Assembly (NCBI GenBank): GCA_963922535.1
Contig: CAWUIN010000057.1
Coordinates: 1 to 17,589, forward strand
Direction of reading: 5' to 3'
Source of the DNA: Tectiglobus sp963922535
GTDB taxonomy: Bacteria > Pseudomonadota > Alphaproteobacteria > Rhizobiales > Hyphomicrobiaceae
Length of the DNA stretch: 17,589 nt
Shown: positions 8,857 to 15,314 of the stretch, piece after piece
Layout of the letters: every line of letters starts with the position of its first letter
Position numbering within the stretch: position 1 is the stretch's first letter
Notes under the pieces: model-generated
Seen by the model: the letters and a program-made list of their open reading frames with translations, nothing else
Told to the model about the DNA's origin: nothing
Databases searched by the model: none
Position numbers and translations under genes: made by a program

Positions 8857-9628
8857 CGTGCATGTTTGGCATTCATGCGATCGTAGAAATTTTGGATATT
8901 GAAACAACTTGAAAATGCTTGCCTAGCAAGCCCATTTAGCATTGGCGGCTTAACTCAAGAGAGCTAAGGGTGTCGTGTCGTCACGACCGCATGAAGCTGG
9001 CGAAGGCGGATTTTTTCGTCCAGCAAAGTTCGTTCGCGCTGCTGTGTTGTGTTCCATCAAACGAGTGCGACGCTGCCGACGGGAAAATTTGTGTCGTCTC
9101 GGAGGCGTATGGCAGAAACAGCCCTATTTCTGCGCCGCTCATCCTTGAATATGCTCTGCGCGCCCATATGTCTTACTTCTGAAACTGGCTTTGATTTCAC
9201 CAAACCGGCTCTCGTGTAAGAAGTGACGATACACCTTGAAATAATCGACGCTGTCCAATCAACTCTTCTCAGCTTGTTTCCCGGTTTTAAGATGTTTACC
9301 TCGGGGATGCCGCGCTGCTTGGCCGTTTGTTTGCTGGAATGCCCTGCCTCCCGGAACGCGCATTGCGAGGCGAAAAATTCGCCTTCACCTGCTTGTACCA
9401 GATAGACGACAAGGTTTAGCCCTGAAATTATTCTGGCAAGGAGCAGATTTAACGGCATGGCCGAATGTTAAGGAGATTACGTCACTGTCAACTAAATATG
9501 TTCACAATCCTATAATACTAAATCTACGTAAAAGTCCTACAGCTTCGTAAGCTGTATAATCGCTAGAATGCCTGGCACATAGTAGAAACTCTAATGGATG
9601 CTTGCCGGTATTTCAGCGTACACAACCT
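8857..9628. other. Gene-free stretch between mrcA and the palindromic element
   Basis: About 770 bases hold no coding sequence I can defend. Small stems are present. GCTTGC-CTA-GCAAGC (8917-8931) is 60 bases after mrcA. It has no T-run on the plus strand but reads into ATTTTC on the minus strand. TACAGCTT-CGT-AAGCTGTA (9538-9556) is a perfect 8-bp hairpin. A TATAAT (9511-9516) lacks a good -35. A minus-strand reading frame of 133 codons (9458-9057) has no ribosome binding site and no recognisable motif. In many Alphaproteobacteria prfB follows the PBP1A gene; it is absent here. Confidence 0.4.
8917..8931. terminator. Weak hairpin after mrcA, possible terminator
   Basis: Perfect 6-bp stem GCTTGC/GCAAGC with loop CTA lies 60 bases beyond the mrcA stop. 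The downstream plus-strand bases are CCATTT, a poor U-tract, so termination here would be inefficient or would need Rho. Confidence 0.25.
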
Positions 9629-9732
9629 TAAGGTGCCCAGCAAAATAAACGCTTCAATTTGCTAATCCGAAGCCGCATATCGCGGGCCACTTATTATCAA
9701 AATTGAAGCGTTTATTTTGCTGGGCAGCCTTA
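9629..9732. repeat. 104-bp long-armed palindrome (MITE-like or very large hairpin) upstream of iorA
   Basis: Bases 9635-9660 and 9700-9725 are perfect inverted copies of 26 bases (left arm GCCCAGCAAAATAAACGCTT, then CAATTT). The next pair, T9634/A9726, also matches. With one bulged G (9727) the arms extend to TAAGG (9629-9633) and CCTTA (9728-9732). The 39-base centre is itself imperfectly symmetrical, with CCGC-ATATC-GCGG at 9673-9685. The sequence CCTTA stands at both 9626-9630 and 9728-9732, so a 5-bp target-site duplication around a 97-bp element is an alternative reading. No transposase is encoded inside. It ends 32 bases before the iorA start codon and would form a very stable hairpin in any transcript entering iorA from upstream. 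Confidence 0.8.
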
Positions 9733-9764
9733 TGCATTAGTAACTTTGGCAGAGAGACGATCGA

Positions 9765-10223
9765 ATGAAGCTCAATGTAAACGGCAAATCTTACAATTTG
9801 GATGTCGAAATTGAGATGCCACTGCTGTGGGCCCTGCGAGATGAATTAAAGATCTACGGACCAAAATACGCCTGCGGTATCGCAATGTGTGGCGCCTGCA
9901 CCGTACAGATCGACGGGACGCCGACGCGCTCATGCTCGATTCGCGTTGGCGATGTGGAAGGAAAAGTCGTAACGATAGAAGGCATTGGAACGCCTGATAC
10001 GCTGCACGCTGTGCAGCAGGCCTGGATCAAGCATCAGGTTGCCCAGTGTGGATATTGCCAGTCCGGACAAATCATGTCTGCTGCTGCATTTCTGGACGAG
10101 AACGATGATCCCACCGATGCAGAAATCGATCAGGCACTATCGGCAAATCTGTGCCGTTGCGGAACCTATCCGCGTATTCGAGAGGCTGTAAAGGAAGCAG
10201 CCAAAAGGTTAAAGGAAAGCTAA
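9765..10223 (+). CDS. iorA: Molybdenum hydroxylase [2Fe-2S] small subunit (isoquinoline 1-oxidoreductase alpha type)
   Basis: This 152-aa iron-sulphur subunit passes electrons from the Mo centre of IorB to an external acceptor. The plant-ferredoxin-type cluster is bound by Cys37, Cys42, Cys45 and Cys57 (YACGIAMCGACTV). The second, xanthine-oxidase-type cluster is bound by Cys95, Cys98, Cys130 and Cys132 (CGYCQSGQ, CRCGTYPRI). All eight ligands are present and the length is normal for the family. The ribosome binding site is weak (GAGAGA about 10 bases upstream). It is followed after 2 bases by iorB, so the two are translationally coupled. There is no signal peptide; such subunits are usually exported piggy-back with the Tat-bearing large subunit. 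Family assignment is firm, but the true substrate is not: many enzymes of this group oxidise other N-heterocycles or aldehydes. Confidence 0.93.
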   Translation: MKLNVNGKSYNLDVEIEMPLLWALRDELKIYGPKYACGIAMCGACTVQIDGTPTRSCSIRVGDVEGKVVTIEGIGTPDTLHAVQQAWIKHQVAQCGYCQSGQIMSAAAFLDENDDPTDAEIDQALSANLCRCGTYPRIREAVKEAAKRLKES

Positions 10224-10225
10224 GC

Positions 10226-12469
10226 ATGGGAAAAGCAGGCACTATTTCGCGCAGGTCTGTTCTGATCGGCTCGGCCGCAATTGCCGGGGGCGTTGCTTTT
10301 GGCACGTATATGGTCGCGAAAGAGCCGGCTAACCCCCTTTTAGACGACCTCGGCGAAAACGAGGTGGTTTTTAATCCGTGGGTGAAGATTGATACCAGCA
10401 CAATCACACTGATCACCCCGCATGTTGATAAAGGACAAGGCGTTGTCTCCGCACAGGCTGCATTAATCGCGGAAGAACTTGACGTAGAATTCGGCCAGTT
10501 CGAAACAAGCTTCGGGAAACCAAGCCCGGCTTACTGGAACACCGCACTGGCCGAGGAAGGTGTGCCTTTCATGGCGACCGATACCGGCATAACGGCCGAA
10601 ACTATGCGTTCGGTGATGGGTGGTGTTATCAAGCTCTTGGGAATGCAGCTGACAGGCGGGTCGAGCACCATGGCGGACAGCTTTGAGAAGCTGCGCCGGG
10701 CCGGTGCCGTTGCGCGGGAAACCCTGAAGCTTGCAGCATCCAGGCAAACGGGTGTGCCGGTCGCCCAGCTCAAGACGTCGGGCGCTGCCGTCCAGTTGCC
10801 CGACGGTACGGAGATCAAATACACTGAATTAGCTGTCTTGGCATCAAAGCTTGAACCGGTACAGGATGTCACGCTGCGCGATCCAGGCAGCTGGCGATTA
10901 ATCGGCAAGCCAATGCAGCGGCTCGATATTGTAGCCAAATCAACCGGCACGATCACTTACGGTATCGATCTCGACATGCCCGGGATGCTGTTTGCCACGG
11001 TGAAGATCAATCCGCGTCAAGGCGGTAAACTGAACGGTTATGATGCAACGGCTGCAGAACAGATGCGCGGCGTGAAACATGTGTTTCCCATCACTGGCGG
11101 TGTTGCAGTTGTCGCCGACAATACCTGGCGGGCATTCCAGGCTGCCGAGGCCATAAGCCTTGACTGGGGGCCTGCGCCCTACCCTGCTGAGCAGGCTGAA
11201 CACTGGGCAAAAATTGAGCGATCTTTTGTTGAAGAGCGGTTGGATGCGGTGTGGCGCAACGATGGCGACGTTGAGACGGCGCTCGCCAGCGGCGATGTCA
11301 TCTCAGCTGAATACCGCCTGCCGTACGTTGCCCACGCCCCGCTGGAGCCTCTCAACGCCGTAGTCCACGTTGAGAATGATCGCGTTGACGTTTGGACCGG
11401 CCATCAGGTGCCGCAACTCTTACGGCAGATCGTTGCCGACGTCACAGGGCACCGGCAATCGCAGGTTTACCTGCATAACCAATATATGGGGGGAAGCTTC
11501 GGCCATCGGCTTGAGTTTGAATACGTCAAGCAGGCCGCAGAAATCGCCAGCCAGCTGCGCGGTACCCCCATTAAGATGACTTATAGCCGTGAGGAAGACT
11601 TCGCACACGACTTTCCACGGCAGATTTCCATTGGGCGTGGACGGGGAAGCGTAGTTAATGGAAAGGTCGAGGCAATCGATTTGCAACTTGCCGCGCCGTC
11701 GGTAATCGCTTCGCAAATGGGCCGTGCCGGATTGCCCGCTCCTGGTCCTGATGCACAGATTGCAACCGGCGCCTGGAACAATCCCTACAGCCTGCCGAAT
11801 TACCGCATGAGGGCTTACCGTGTGCCCGAACTCGCTCCGGTATCGTCATGGCGTGCCGTCGGTGCGCCTGTCGCGGGATTTGCTTTCGATTGCTTTCTTG
11901 ACGAGCTGATCTTTGCCGCCGGGGCGGACCCAATGGATGAGCGCATTCGTTTGATGGAACATGATGTTTCACGAAAGGTGCTGGAGACTGCCAAGGAACT
12001 GTCCGGCTGGAGTGGTTCTAAAATTGGCGCCAACAAGGGGCGCGGTGTGGCGTTTGTCGAAAGTTTCGGGGTGCCCACGGCAGAGGTGATCGAAGTCACA
12101 AATACGCCGGATGGCATTCGCATCGACAGGGTTTGGGTTGTCTGTGACGTGGGAACGGTTGTTGATCCGGTAAACTTTGAAAATCTTGTTCAGGGCGGTG
12201 TCGTCTTTGGCCTTGGTCATGCCATAAACTGTGAGATCACTTACGCTGACGGCAAGGCGGAGCAGACCAACTATCACGTGCATGAAGGCATGCGGCTTCA
12301 TCAGTGCCCGGAAATTATCGTCAAGGGGCTGGAAAATGGCGCAAAGGTACGCGGCATCGGTGAGCCGCCGGTGCCGCCAGCCGCACCGGCACTGGCAAAC
12401 GCGATTTTTGCCGCGACCGGTCTGCGTATCCGCGAGATGCCCTTCAATAAGCATATCGAATTTGTCTGA
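10226..12469 (+). CDS. iorB: Molybdenum hydroxylase large subunit (isoquinoline 1-oxidoreductase beta type), Tat-exported
   Basis: This 747-aa catalytic subunit of a two-subunit Mo hydroxylase uses water as oxygen source to hydroxylate an aromatic N-heterocycle or oxidise an aldehyde. The start at 10226 is preceded by AAAGGAAAG (GGA spaced 9) and lies 2 bases after the iorA stop. It opens with a twin-arginine signal (SRRSVLIGSAAIAGG, Arg9-Arg10), so the folded, cofactor-loaded complex should act outside the inner membrane. Residues 225-350 resemble the hammerhead domain of xanthine-oxidase-like proteins. The Mo-cofactor domains follow, with the GGSFG motif (422-426), GLGHA (662-666) and the catalytic Glu713 in GEPPVPPAAPA. 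No FAD subunit gene is adjacent, as is usual for the IorAB subgroup. The electron acceptor gene is not visible in the window; a c-type cytochrome is common elsewhere. Confidence 0.93.
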   Translation: MGKAGTISRRSVLIGSAAIAGGVAFGTYMVAKEPANPLLDDLGENEVVFNPWVKIDTSTITLITPHVDKGQGVVSAQAALIAEELDVEFGQFETSFGKPSPAYWNTALAEEGVPFMATDTGITAETMRSVMGGVIKLLGMQLTGGSSTMADSFEKLRRAGAVARETLKLAASRQTGVPVAQLKTSGAAVQLPDGTEIKYTELAVLASKLEPVQDVTLRDPGSWRLIGKPMQRLDIVAKSTGTITYGIDLDMPGMLFATVKINPRQGGKLNGYDATAAEQMRGVKHVFPITGGVAVVADNTWRAFQAAEAISLDWGPAPYPAEQAEHWAKIERSFVEERLDAVWRNDGDVETALASGDVISAEYRLPYVAHAPLEPLNAVVHVENDRVDVWTGHQVPQLLRQIVADVTGHRQSQVYLHNQYMGGSFGHRLEFEYVKQAAEIASQLRGTPIKMTYSREEDFAHDFPRQISIGRGRGSVVNGKVEAIDLQLAAPSVIASQMGRAGLPAPGPDAQIATGAWNNPYSLPNYRMRAYRVPELAPVSSWRAVGAPVAGFAFDCFLDELIFAAGADPMDERIRLMEHDVSRKVLETAKELSGWSGSKIGANKGRGVAFVESFGVPTAEVIEVTNTPDGIRIDRVWVVCDVGTVVDPVNFENLVQGGVVFGLGHAINCEITYADGKAEQTNYHVHEGMRLHQCPEIIVKGLENGAKVRGIGEPPVPPAAPALANAIFAATGLRIREMPFNKHIEFV

Positions 12470-12481
12470 TGTAATGAGATG

Positions 12482-12510
12482 CCCCGTGCGATGCGCACGC
12501 AGCGGCGGGG
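12482..12510 (+). other. GC-rich nested hairpin between iorB and the downstream membrane-protein gene
   Basis: CCCC (12482-12485) can pair with GGGG (12507-12510), and inside it GTGCG (12486-12490) pairs with CGCAC (12494-12498) around ATG. No U-tract follows. It may reduce read-through or stabilise the iorAB transcript end; the next gene's ribosome binding site starts only 14 bases later. Confidence 0.3.
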
Positions 12511-12538
12511 ATGTGTGGGCCAAAGGAGACGTTCGTTT

Positions 12539-12886
12539 ATGAGCCGACTGGCAGGACTTTTTGCTGCGATTTCAGGTCTTTTTCACCTTCTTGTACCACT
12601 CGTCAGCAGTGCGGTGCAGGGGATTATTTTCCCGATTTGCGTTGGTTTGCTCTGGCTACTCATCGCGTTTGGCTTAAGCCGCAATCTTCGTTGGGTGGCA
12701 TGGCTGGCATTTTACGTCGCAATGGCCGATGCGATTGCAGCTCTCTATCTGATGGTCAGCATAACTGCCGGGCCTGACTGGCTTTATGCAGCGCTCTGCG
12801 TATCTGCTACGTTTGTCGCCGTCATGATCTTCCGCGTGCTGTGGGGGGCGCCAGAAAGACATGGTTTTGCAGTGCGTTCTGTGTAA
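12539..12886 (+). CDS. Small integral membrane protein, four predicted helices, function unknown
   Basis: The 115-aa product (MSRLAGLFAAISGLFHLLVP...) is almost wholly hydrophobic. Predicted membrane helices are at about 5-22, 26-46, 51-74 and 78-103; the tail is GAPERHGFAVRSV. ATG at 12539 has AGGAG (12524-12528) 10 bases upstream, a good site. I do not recognise a family or any catalytic motif. It sits 69 bp after iorB and 39 bp before the CDP-alcohol transferase gene on the same strand, so it may be co-transcribed with either. A role as membrane partner for the exported IorAB enzyme is conceivable, but nothing in the sequence shows it. Confidence 0.75.
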   Translation: MSRLAGLFAAISGLFHLLVPLVSSAVQGIIFPICVGLLWLLIAFGLSRNLRWVAWLAFYVAMADAIAALYLMVSITAGPDWLYAALCVSATFVAVMIFRVLWGAPERHGFAVRSV

Positions 12887-12925
12887 AGCATTCTGACGTG
12901 ACATTTTAGTGAGATCATCTCTTAG

Positions 12926-13531
12926 ATGTTTGATGCCAAGATCAGGATCCTCATTGATCCACCACTCAATGCCATGGGCCGCCGGCTGGCGGGCTGGGGG
13001 ATCGCAGCCAATGCCGTGACACTCGCCGGTTTTGTCAGCGGTATGGCGGGCACGGCTTTGATTGCGTTCGGCCATCCCGGCTGGGCACTGGTCGTCATCC
13101 TGTGCAGTCGCCTTGCTGACGGTCTCGATGGTGCCGTGGCGCGGGCCACGCAAAAGACGGATCTCGGCGGCTTTCTCGATATCGTGCTCGATTTCATCTT
13201 TTATGGTGCGGTACCGTTGGCTTTTGCCGTCGCTGATCCGGCGGGCAATGCTTTGCCGGCCGCCGTGTTGCTGCTGAGCTATTTCGCAAACGGTTCCACA
13301 TTCCTTGCCTACGCCATTATGGCCGCAAAGCAGGAGATCGAAACCTCAGCGCAAGGTGTCAAGTCGCTTTATTATATGACCGGGCTTGCTGAAGGCGGCG
13401 AGACCATCGTCGTCATCATACTATTCTGCCTGTTCCCGGCCTATTTCCCATTCATCGCCTACGGCTATGCCGCGCTGTGCTATGCATCGGCCACGGGACG
13501 GATCGTGCTGGCTTACAAAACTTTGAAATAA
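12926..13531 (+). CDS. CDP-alcohol phosphatidyltransferase family protein
   Basis: This 201-aa membrane enzyme of the CDP-OH_P_transf family moves a phosphatidyl group from a CDP-activated lipid to an alcohol. The full signature DxxDGxxAR...GxxxDxxxD is present: Asp65, Asp68, Gly69, Ala72, Arg73, Gly81, Asp85 and Asp89. These residues bind the metal ions and the CDP headgroup. Hydrophobic stretches at about 27-60, 86-104, 110-132 and 158-198 fit the six-helix fold. The acceptor (glycerol phosphate, serine, inositol phosphate, other) cannot be told from the motif, so I give no gene symbol. The ATG at 12926 lacks a clear Shine-Dalgarno sequence; translation may depend on coupling to the upstream gene 39 bp away. 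It converges with metZ. Confidence 0.9.
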   Translation: MFDAKIRILIDPPLNAMGRRLAGWGIAANAVTLAGFVSGMAGTALIAFGHPGWALVVILCSRLADGLDGAVARATQKTDLGGFLDIVLDFIFYGAVPLAFAVADPAGNALPAAVLLLSYFANGSTFLAYAIMAAKQEIETSAQGVKSLYYMTGLAEGGETIVVIILFCLFPAYFPFIAYGYAALCYASATGRIVLAYKTLK

Positions 13532-13634
13532 GTGGTTTTATAAAGATTGCCGGGATAGACACCTCTAGAAGTGCCGCGTTAATATCGATTAATGTTGCAG
13601 TTAGTTAACCGCCGCCTTGATCTGACGATACGGC

Positions 13635-13663
13635 CTAGTGGTCTGTATCACTAGTTCGATACA
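13635..13663. promoter_or_regulatory. Overlapping palindromes resembling a TetR-type operator
   Basis: CTAGTG (13635-13640) repeats inverted as CACTAG (13649-13654), and TGTATC (13644-13649) repeats inverted as GATACA (13658-13663) with an 8-base spacer around ACTAGT. The two palindromes overlap. The layout suits a dimeric repressor site. However, it lies between two convergent genes with no regulator gene next to it, so it may be a relic or simply a pair of stem-loops at the transcript ends. Confidence 0.3.
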
Positions 13664-13704
13664 GGATGGAACCGACAATTCCGAACTGTTTTTGTGTGTT
13701 TTCG

Positions 13705-14916
13705 TCAAGGCTGCGATGCCGCAATCGCCTGTTCGATGTCGAGCAATAGATCATCAGCGGCTTCGAGGCCAACGGACAGGCGGACCAGCCCGTCGCAGAT
13801 GCCGAGCGCAGTGCGCTCCTCGGGGGCGAGGCGTTGATGCGTTGTCGTGGCAGGATGGGTGATCAGGCTTTTGGCATCTCCGAGATTGTTGGAAATGCTG
13901 ATCAGCCTCAGCGCGTTGATGAACCTGAAGGCCTGCGCCTTGCCGCCCTTGAAGGCAAAGGTAATGACCTGTCCGCCGCCGCCCATCTGCTGTTGCGCCA
14001 GTTCTGCCTGCGGATGATCGAGGCGGCCGCAGTAAAGAACCCGTGACAGGTTGCTGTTTTCGGCCAGCGTGTTGGCAATCACTGCTGCCGTCCCGCACTG
14101 CTGGCGCACCCGGACGGATAAGGTTTCAAGTCCCTTGAGCATCGTCCAGGCATTGAACGGACTGAGAGACGGGCCGGTGTGCTTCAGAAAGGTATGCAGA
14201 TGCTCGTTAATAAAGCCTTCGGAGCCCAGCACGATACCGCCCAGACAGCGTCCCTGGCCATCGATGTGCTTGGTCGCCGAATAAACCACGACATCAGCGC
14301 CAAGCAACATCGGCCGCTGCAGAAGCGGCGTGGCGAACACATTATCAACCACAACAAGCGCGCCGGCAGCATGCGCGATGTTTGCAACAGCCCGGATATC
14401 GACCAGCTCCAATGTTGGGTTTGACGGGGTTTCAAAGAAAACAAGCCTGGTATTCGGGCGCATGGCCGCTTGCCACTGCTCAATGTCGGGCCCATGAACC
14501 AGTGTCGAAGCAATGCCAAAGCGCGGGCAGAGCGTATCAATCACGTAGCGGCACGAACCGAACAGCGCGCGCGCGGAAACCACATGATCGCCTGCCTTGA
14601 GGGAACACAGAATGGCTGCCGTGACAGCAGCCATGCCGGAGGCGGTGGCCCGTGCCGCCTCAGCTCCTTCGAAGGTGCGCATGCGTTCTTCGAACATCGC
14701 AACAGTCGGGTTGGCATAGCGTGAATAGATAAAACCGCCGGCCTCGCTCTTAAAGCGCTCCTCCGCCTGCTCGGCACTCTCGTAAACGTAGCCCTGAGTC
14801 AGATAAAGCGCTTCTGATGTTTCATTGTATTGAGAGCGAAGGGTACCGCTGTGGACGAGCACAGTCTCCGGCTGCCAATCGACTGGAAAATGAGACTTTC
14901 TGGAACCATCGTCCAT
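13705..14916 (-). CDS. metZ: O-succinylhomoserine sulfhydrylase (PLP-dependent)
   Basis: The 403-aa cytosolic enzyme makes homocysteine directly from O-succinylhomoserine and sulphide, by-passing cystathionine. It belongs to the Cys/Met metabolism PLP family. Lys216 in SATKHIDGQG forms the internal aldimine, Asp191 in VVVDNVF contacts the pyridine nitrogen, and YSRYANPT (64-71) helps bind the phosphate. LITHPATTTHQRL (351-363) is the usual C-terminal substrate-binding motif. I choose ATG at 14916 because AAGGGAG ends 7 bases upstream. In-frame TTG at 14952 and ATG at 14934 would put the ribosome binding site inside the gene. A SAM-II riboswitch and a promoter lie in the leader, so expression should fall when S-adenosylmethionine is plentiful. 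O-acetylhomoserine sulfhydrylase (metY) is less likely: it is usually longer. Confidence 0.95.
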   Translation of the reverse strand: MDDGSRKSHFPVDWQPETVLVHSGTLRSQYNETSEALYLTQGYVYESAEQAEERFKSEAGGFIYSRYANPTVAMFEERMRTFEGAEAARATASGMAAVTAAILCSLKAGDHVVSARALFGSCRYVIDTLCPRFGIASTLVHGPDIEQWQAAMRPNTRLVFFETPSNPTLELVDIRAVANIAHAAGALVVVDNVFATPLLQRPMLLGADVVVYSATKHIDGQGRCLGGIVLGSEGFINEHLHTFLKHTGPSLSPFNAWTMLKGLETLSVRVRQQCGTAAVIANTLAENSNLSRVLYCGRLDHPQAELAQQQMGGGGQVITFAFKGGKAQAFRFINALRLISISNNLGDAKSLITHPATTTHQRLAPEERTALGICDGLVRLSVGLEAADDLLLDIEQAIAASQP

Positions 14917-14943
14917 TGCGCGCTCCCTTAACATACCGTTGAA

Positions 14944-14961
14944 AGGCCGCAATGACGGCCT
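14944..14961 (-). terminator. Hairpin in the metZ leader, possible riboswitch expression platform
   Basis: On the minus strand AGGCCG (14961-14956) pairs with CGGCCT (14949-14944) around TCATTG, followed by TTC. The U-run is short, so termination would be weak. The same AGGCCG also stands at the aptamer's 3' edge (15013-15008), so CGGCCT has two possible partners. This would permit a ligand-dependent switch between two stems. Confidence 0.4.
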
Positions 14962-15009
14962 GGTTTTTTATAAGGTGTAAATGCCGGGTATGAACCAAGT
15001 TTGCGCACG

Positions 15010-15063
15010 GCCTTTTAGCAAGTTTTTTTACATGGCTGCAAGCCGGCCGGCCAAATCACCAAG
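15010..15063 (-). promoter_or_regulatory. SAM-II riboswitch
   Basis: On the minus strand the leader contains the conserved SAM-II core in order: GGTGATTTGGCC, CTTGCAGCCATG, an A-rich run, then TGCTAAAAGG. The short P1 stem forms between TGG (15061-15059) and CCA (15035-15033), and the 3' TGCTAAAAGG provides the pseudoknot strand. SAM-II aptamers bind S-adenosylmethionine and are known mainly in Alphaproteobacteria before met genes, including metZ. The predicted transcript starts within about 10 bases of the aptamer. The metZ start codon is about 94 bases downstream of it. Confidence 0.93.
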
Positions 15064-15073
15064 AAGATCGTTG

Positions 15074-15102
15074 TTAATAAACCGATATCTCTTGAACGTC
15101 AA
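15074..15102 (-). promoter_or_regulatory. Sigma-70-type promoter of metZ
   Basis: On the minus strand TTGACG (15102-15097) and TATTAA (15079-15074) are separated by exactly 17 bases. Transcription would start near 15067, just before the SAM-II aptamer. The position relative to the riboswitch supports the call. The rest of the 398-bp space between metZ and dcd is AT-rich; I could not find an equally good promoter for dcd. Confidence 0.7.
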
Positions 15103-15314
15103 GTCCATTGCAGGCAACTCTTATTCTGTTATTATTTTTTGATTCTAAAGCTATCGCAGACATTATGCGAGACACATGCCTGATATGCGATGTCCACTCT
15201 GACTGATGGCGTTTTTCCTTGGTTGTCAGGAATTCTGCCCCCACGGCAACCTCCGGACAGATGCTTACGGAATTTAAGTTAGCAATCGTGGCCTACTATC
15301 TCAGGTGGAAAACA

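Noticed and set aside
8970..9182. 70-codon plus-strand reading frame starting with GTG
   Set aside because: Cys-rich, motif-free and without a ribosome binding site; overlaps the opposite-strand frame.
9057..9458. 133-codon minus-strand reading frame between mrcA and the palindrome
   Set aside because: No Shine-Dalgarno before its ATG (the upstream minus-strand bases are CTCCTT), no recognisable motif, unusual composition, and overlapping open frames on the other strand. Not called as a gene.
9765..12469. Aldehyde or xanthine dehydrogenase instead of isoquinoline 1-oxidoreductase
   Set aside because: The split into a 152-aa Fe-S subunit and a 747-aa Tat-bearing Mo subunit without a FAD subunit matches the IorAB subgroup better, although the substrate remains open.
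14916..14952. Earlier starts of metZ (TTG 14952, ATG 14934)
   Set aside because: The strong AAGGGAG site lies inside these extensions and serves ATG 14916; the extended residues are not family-like.
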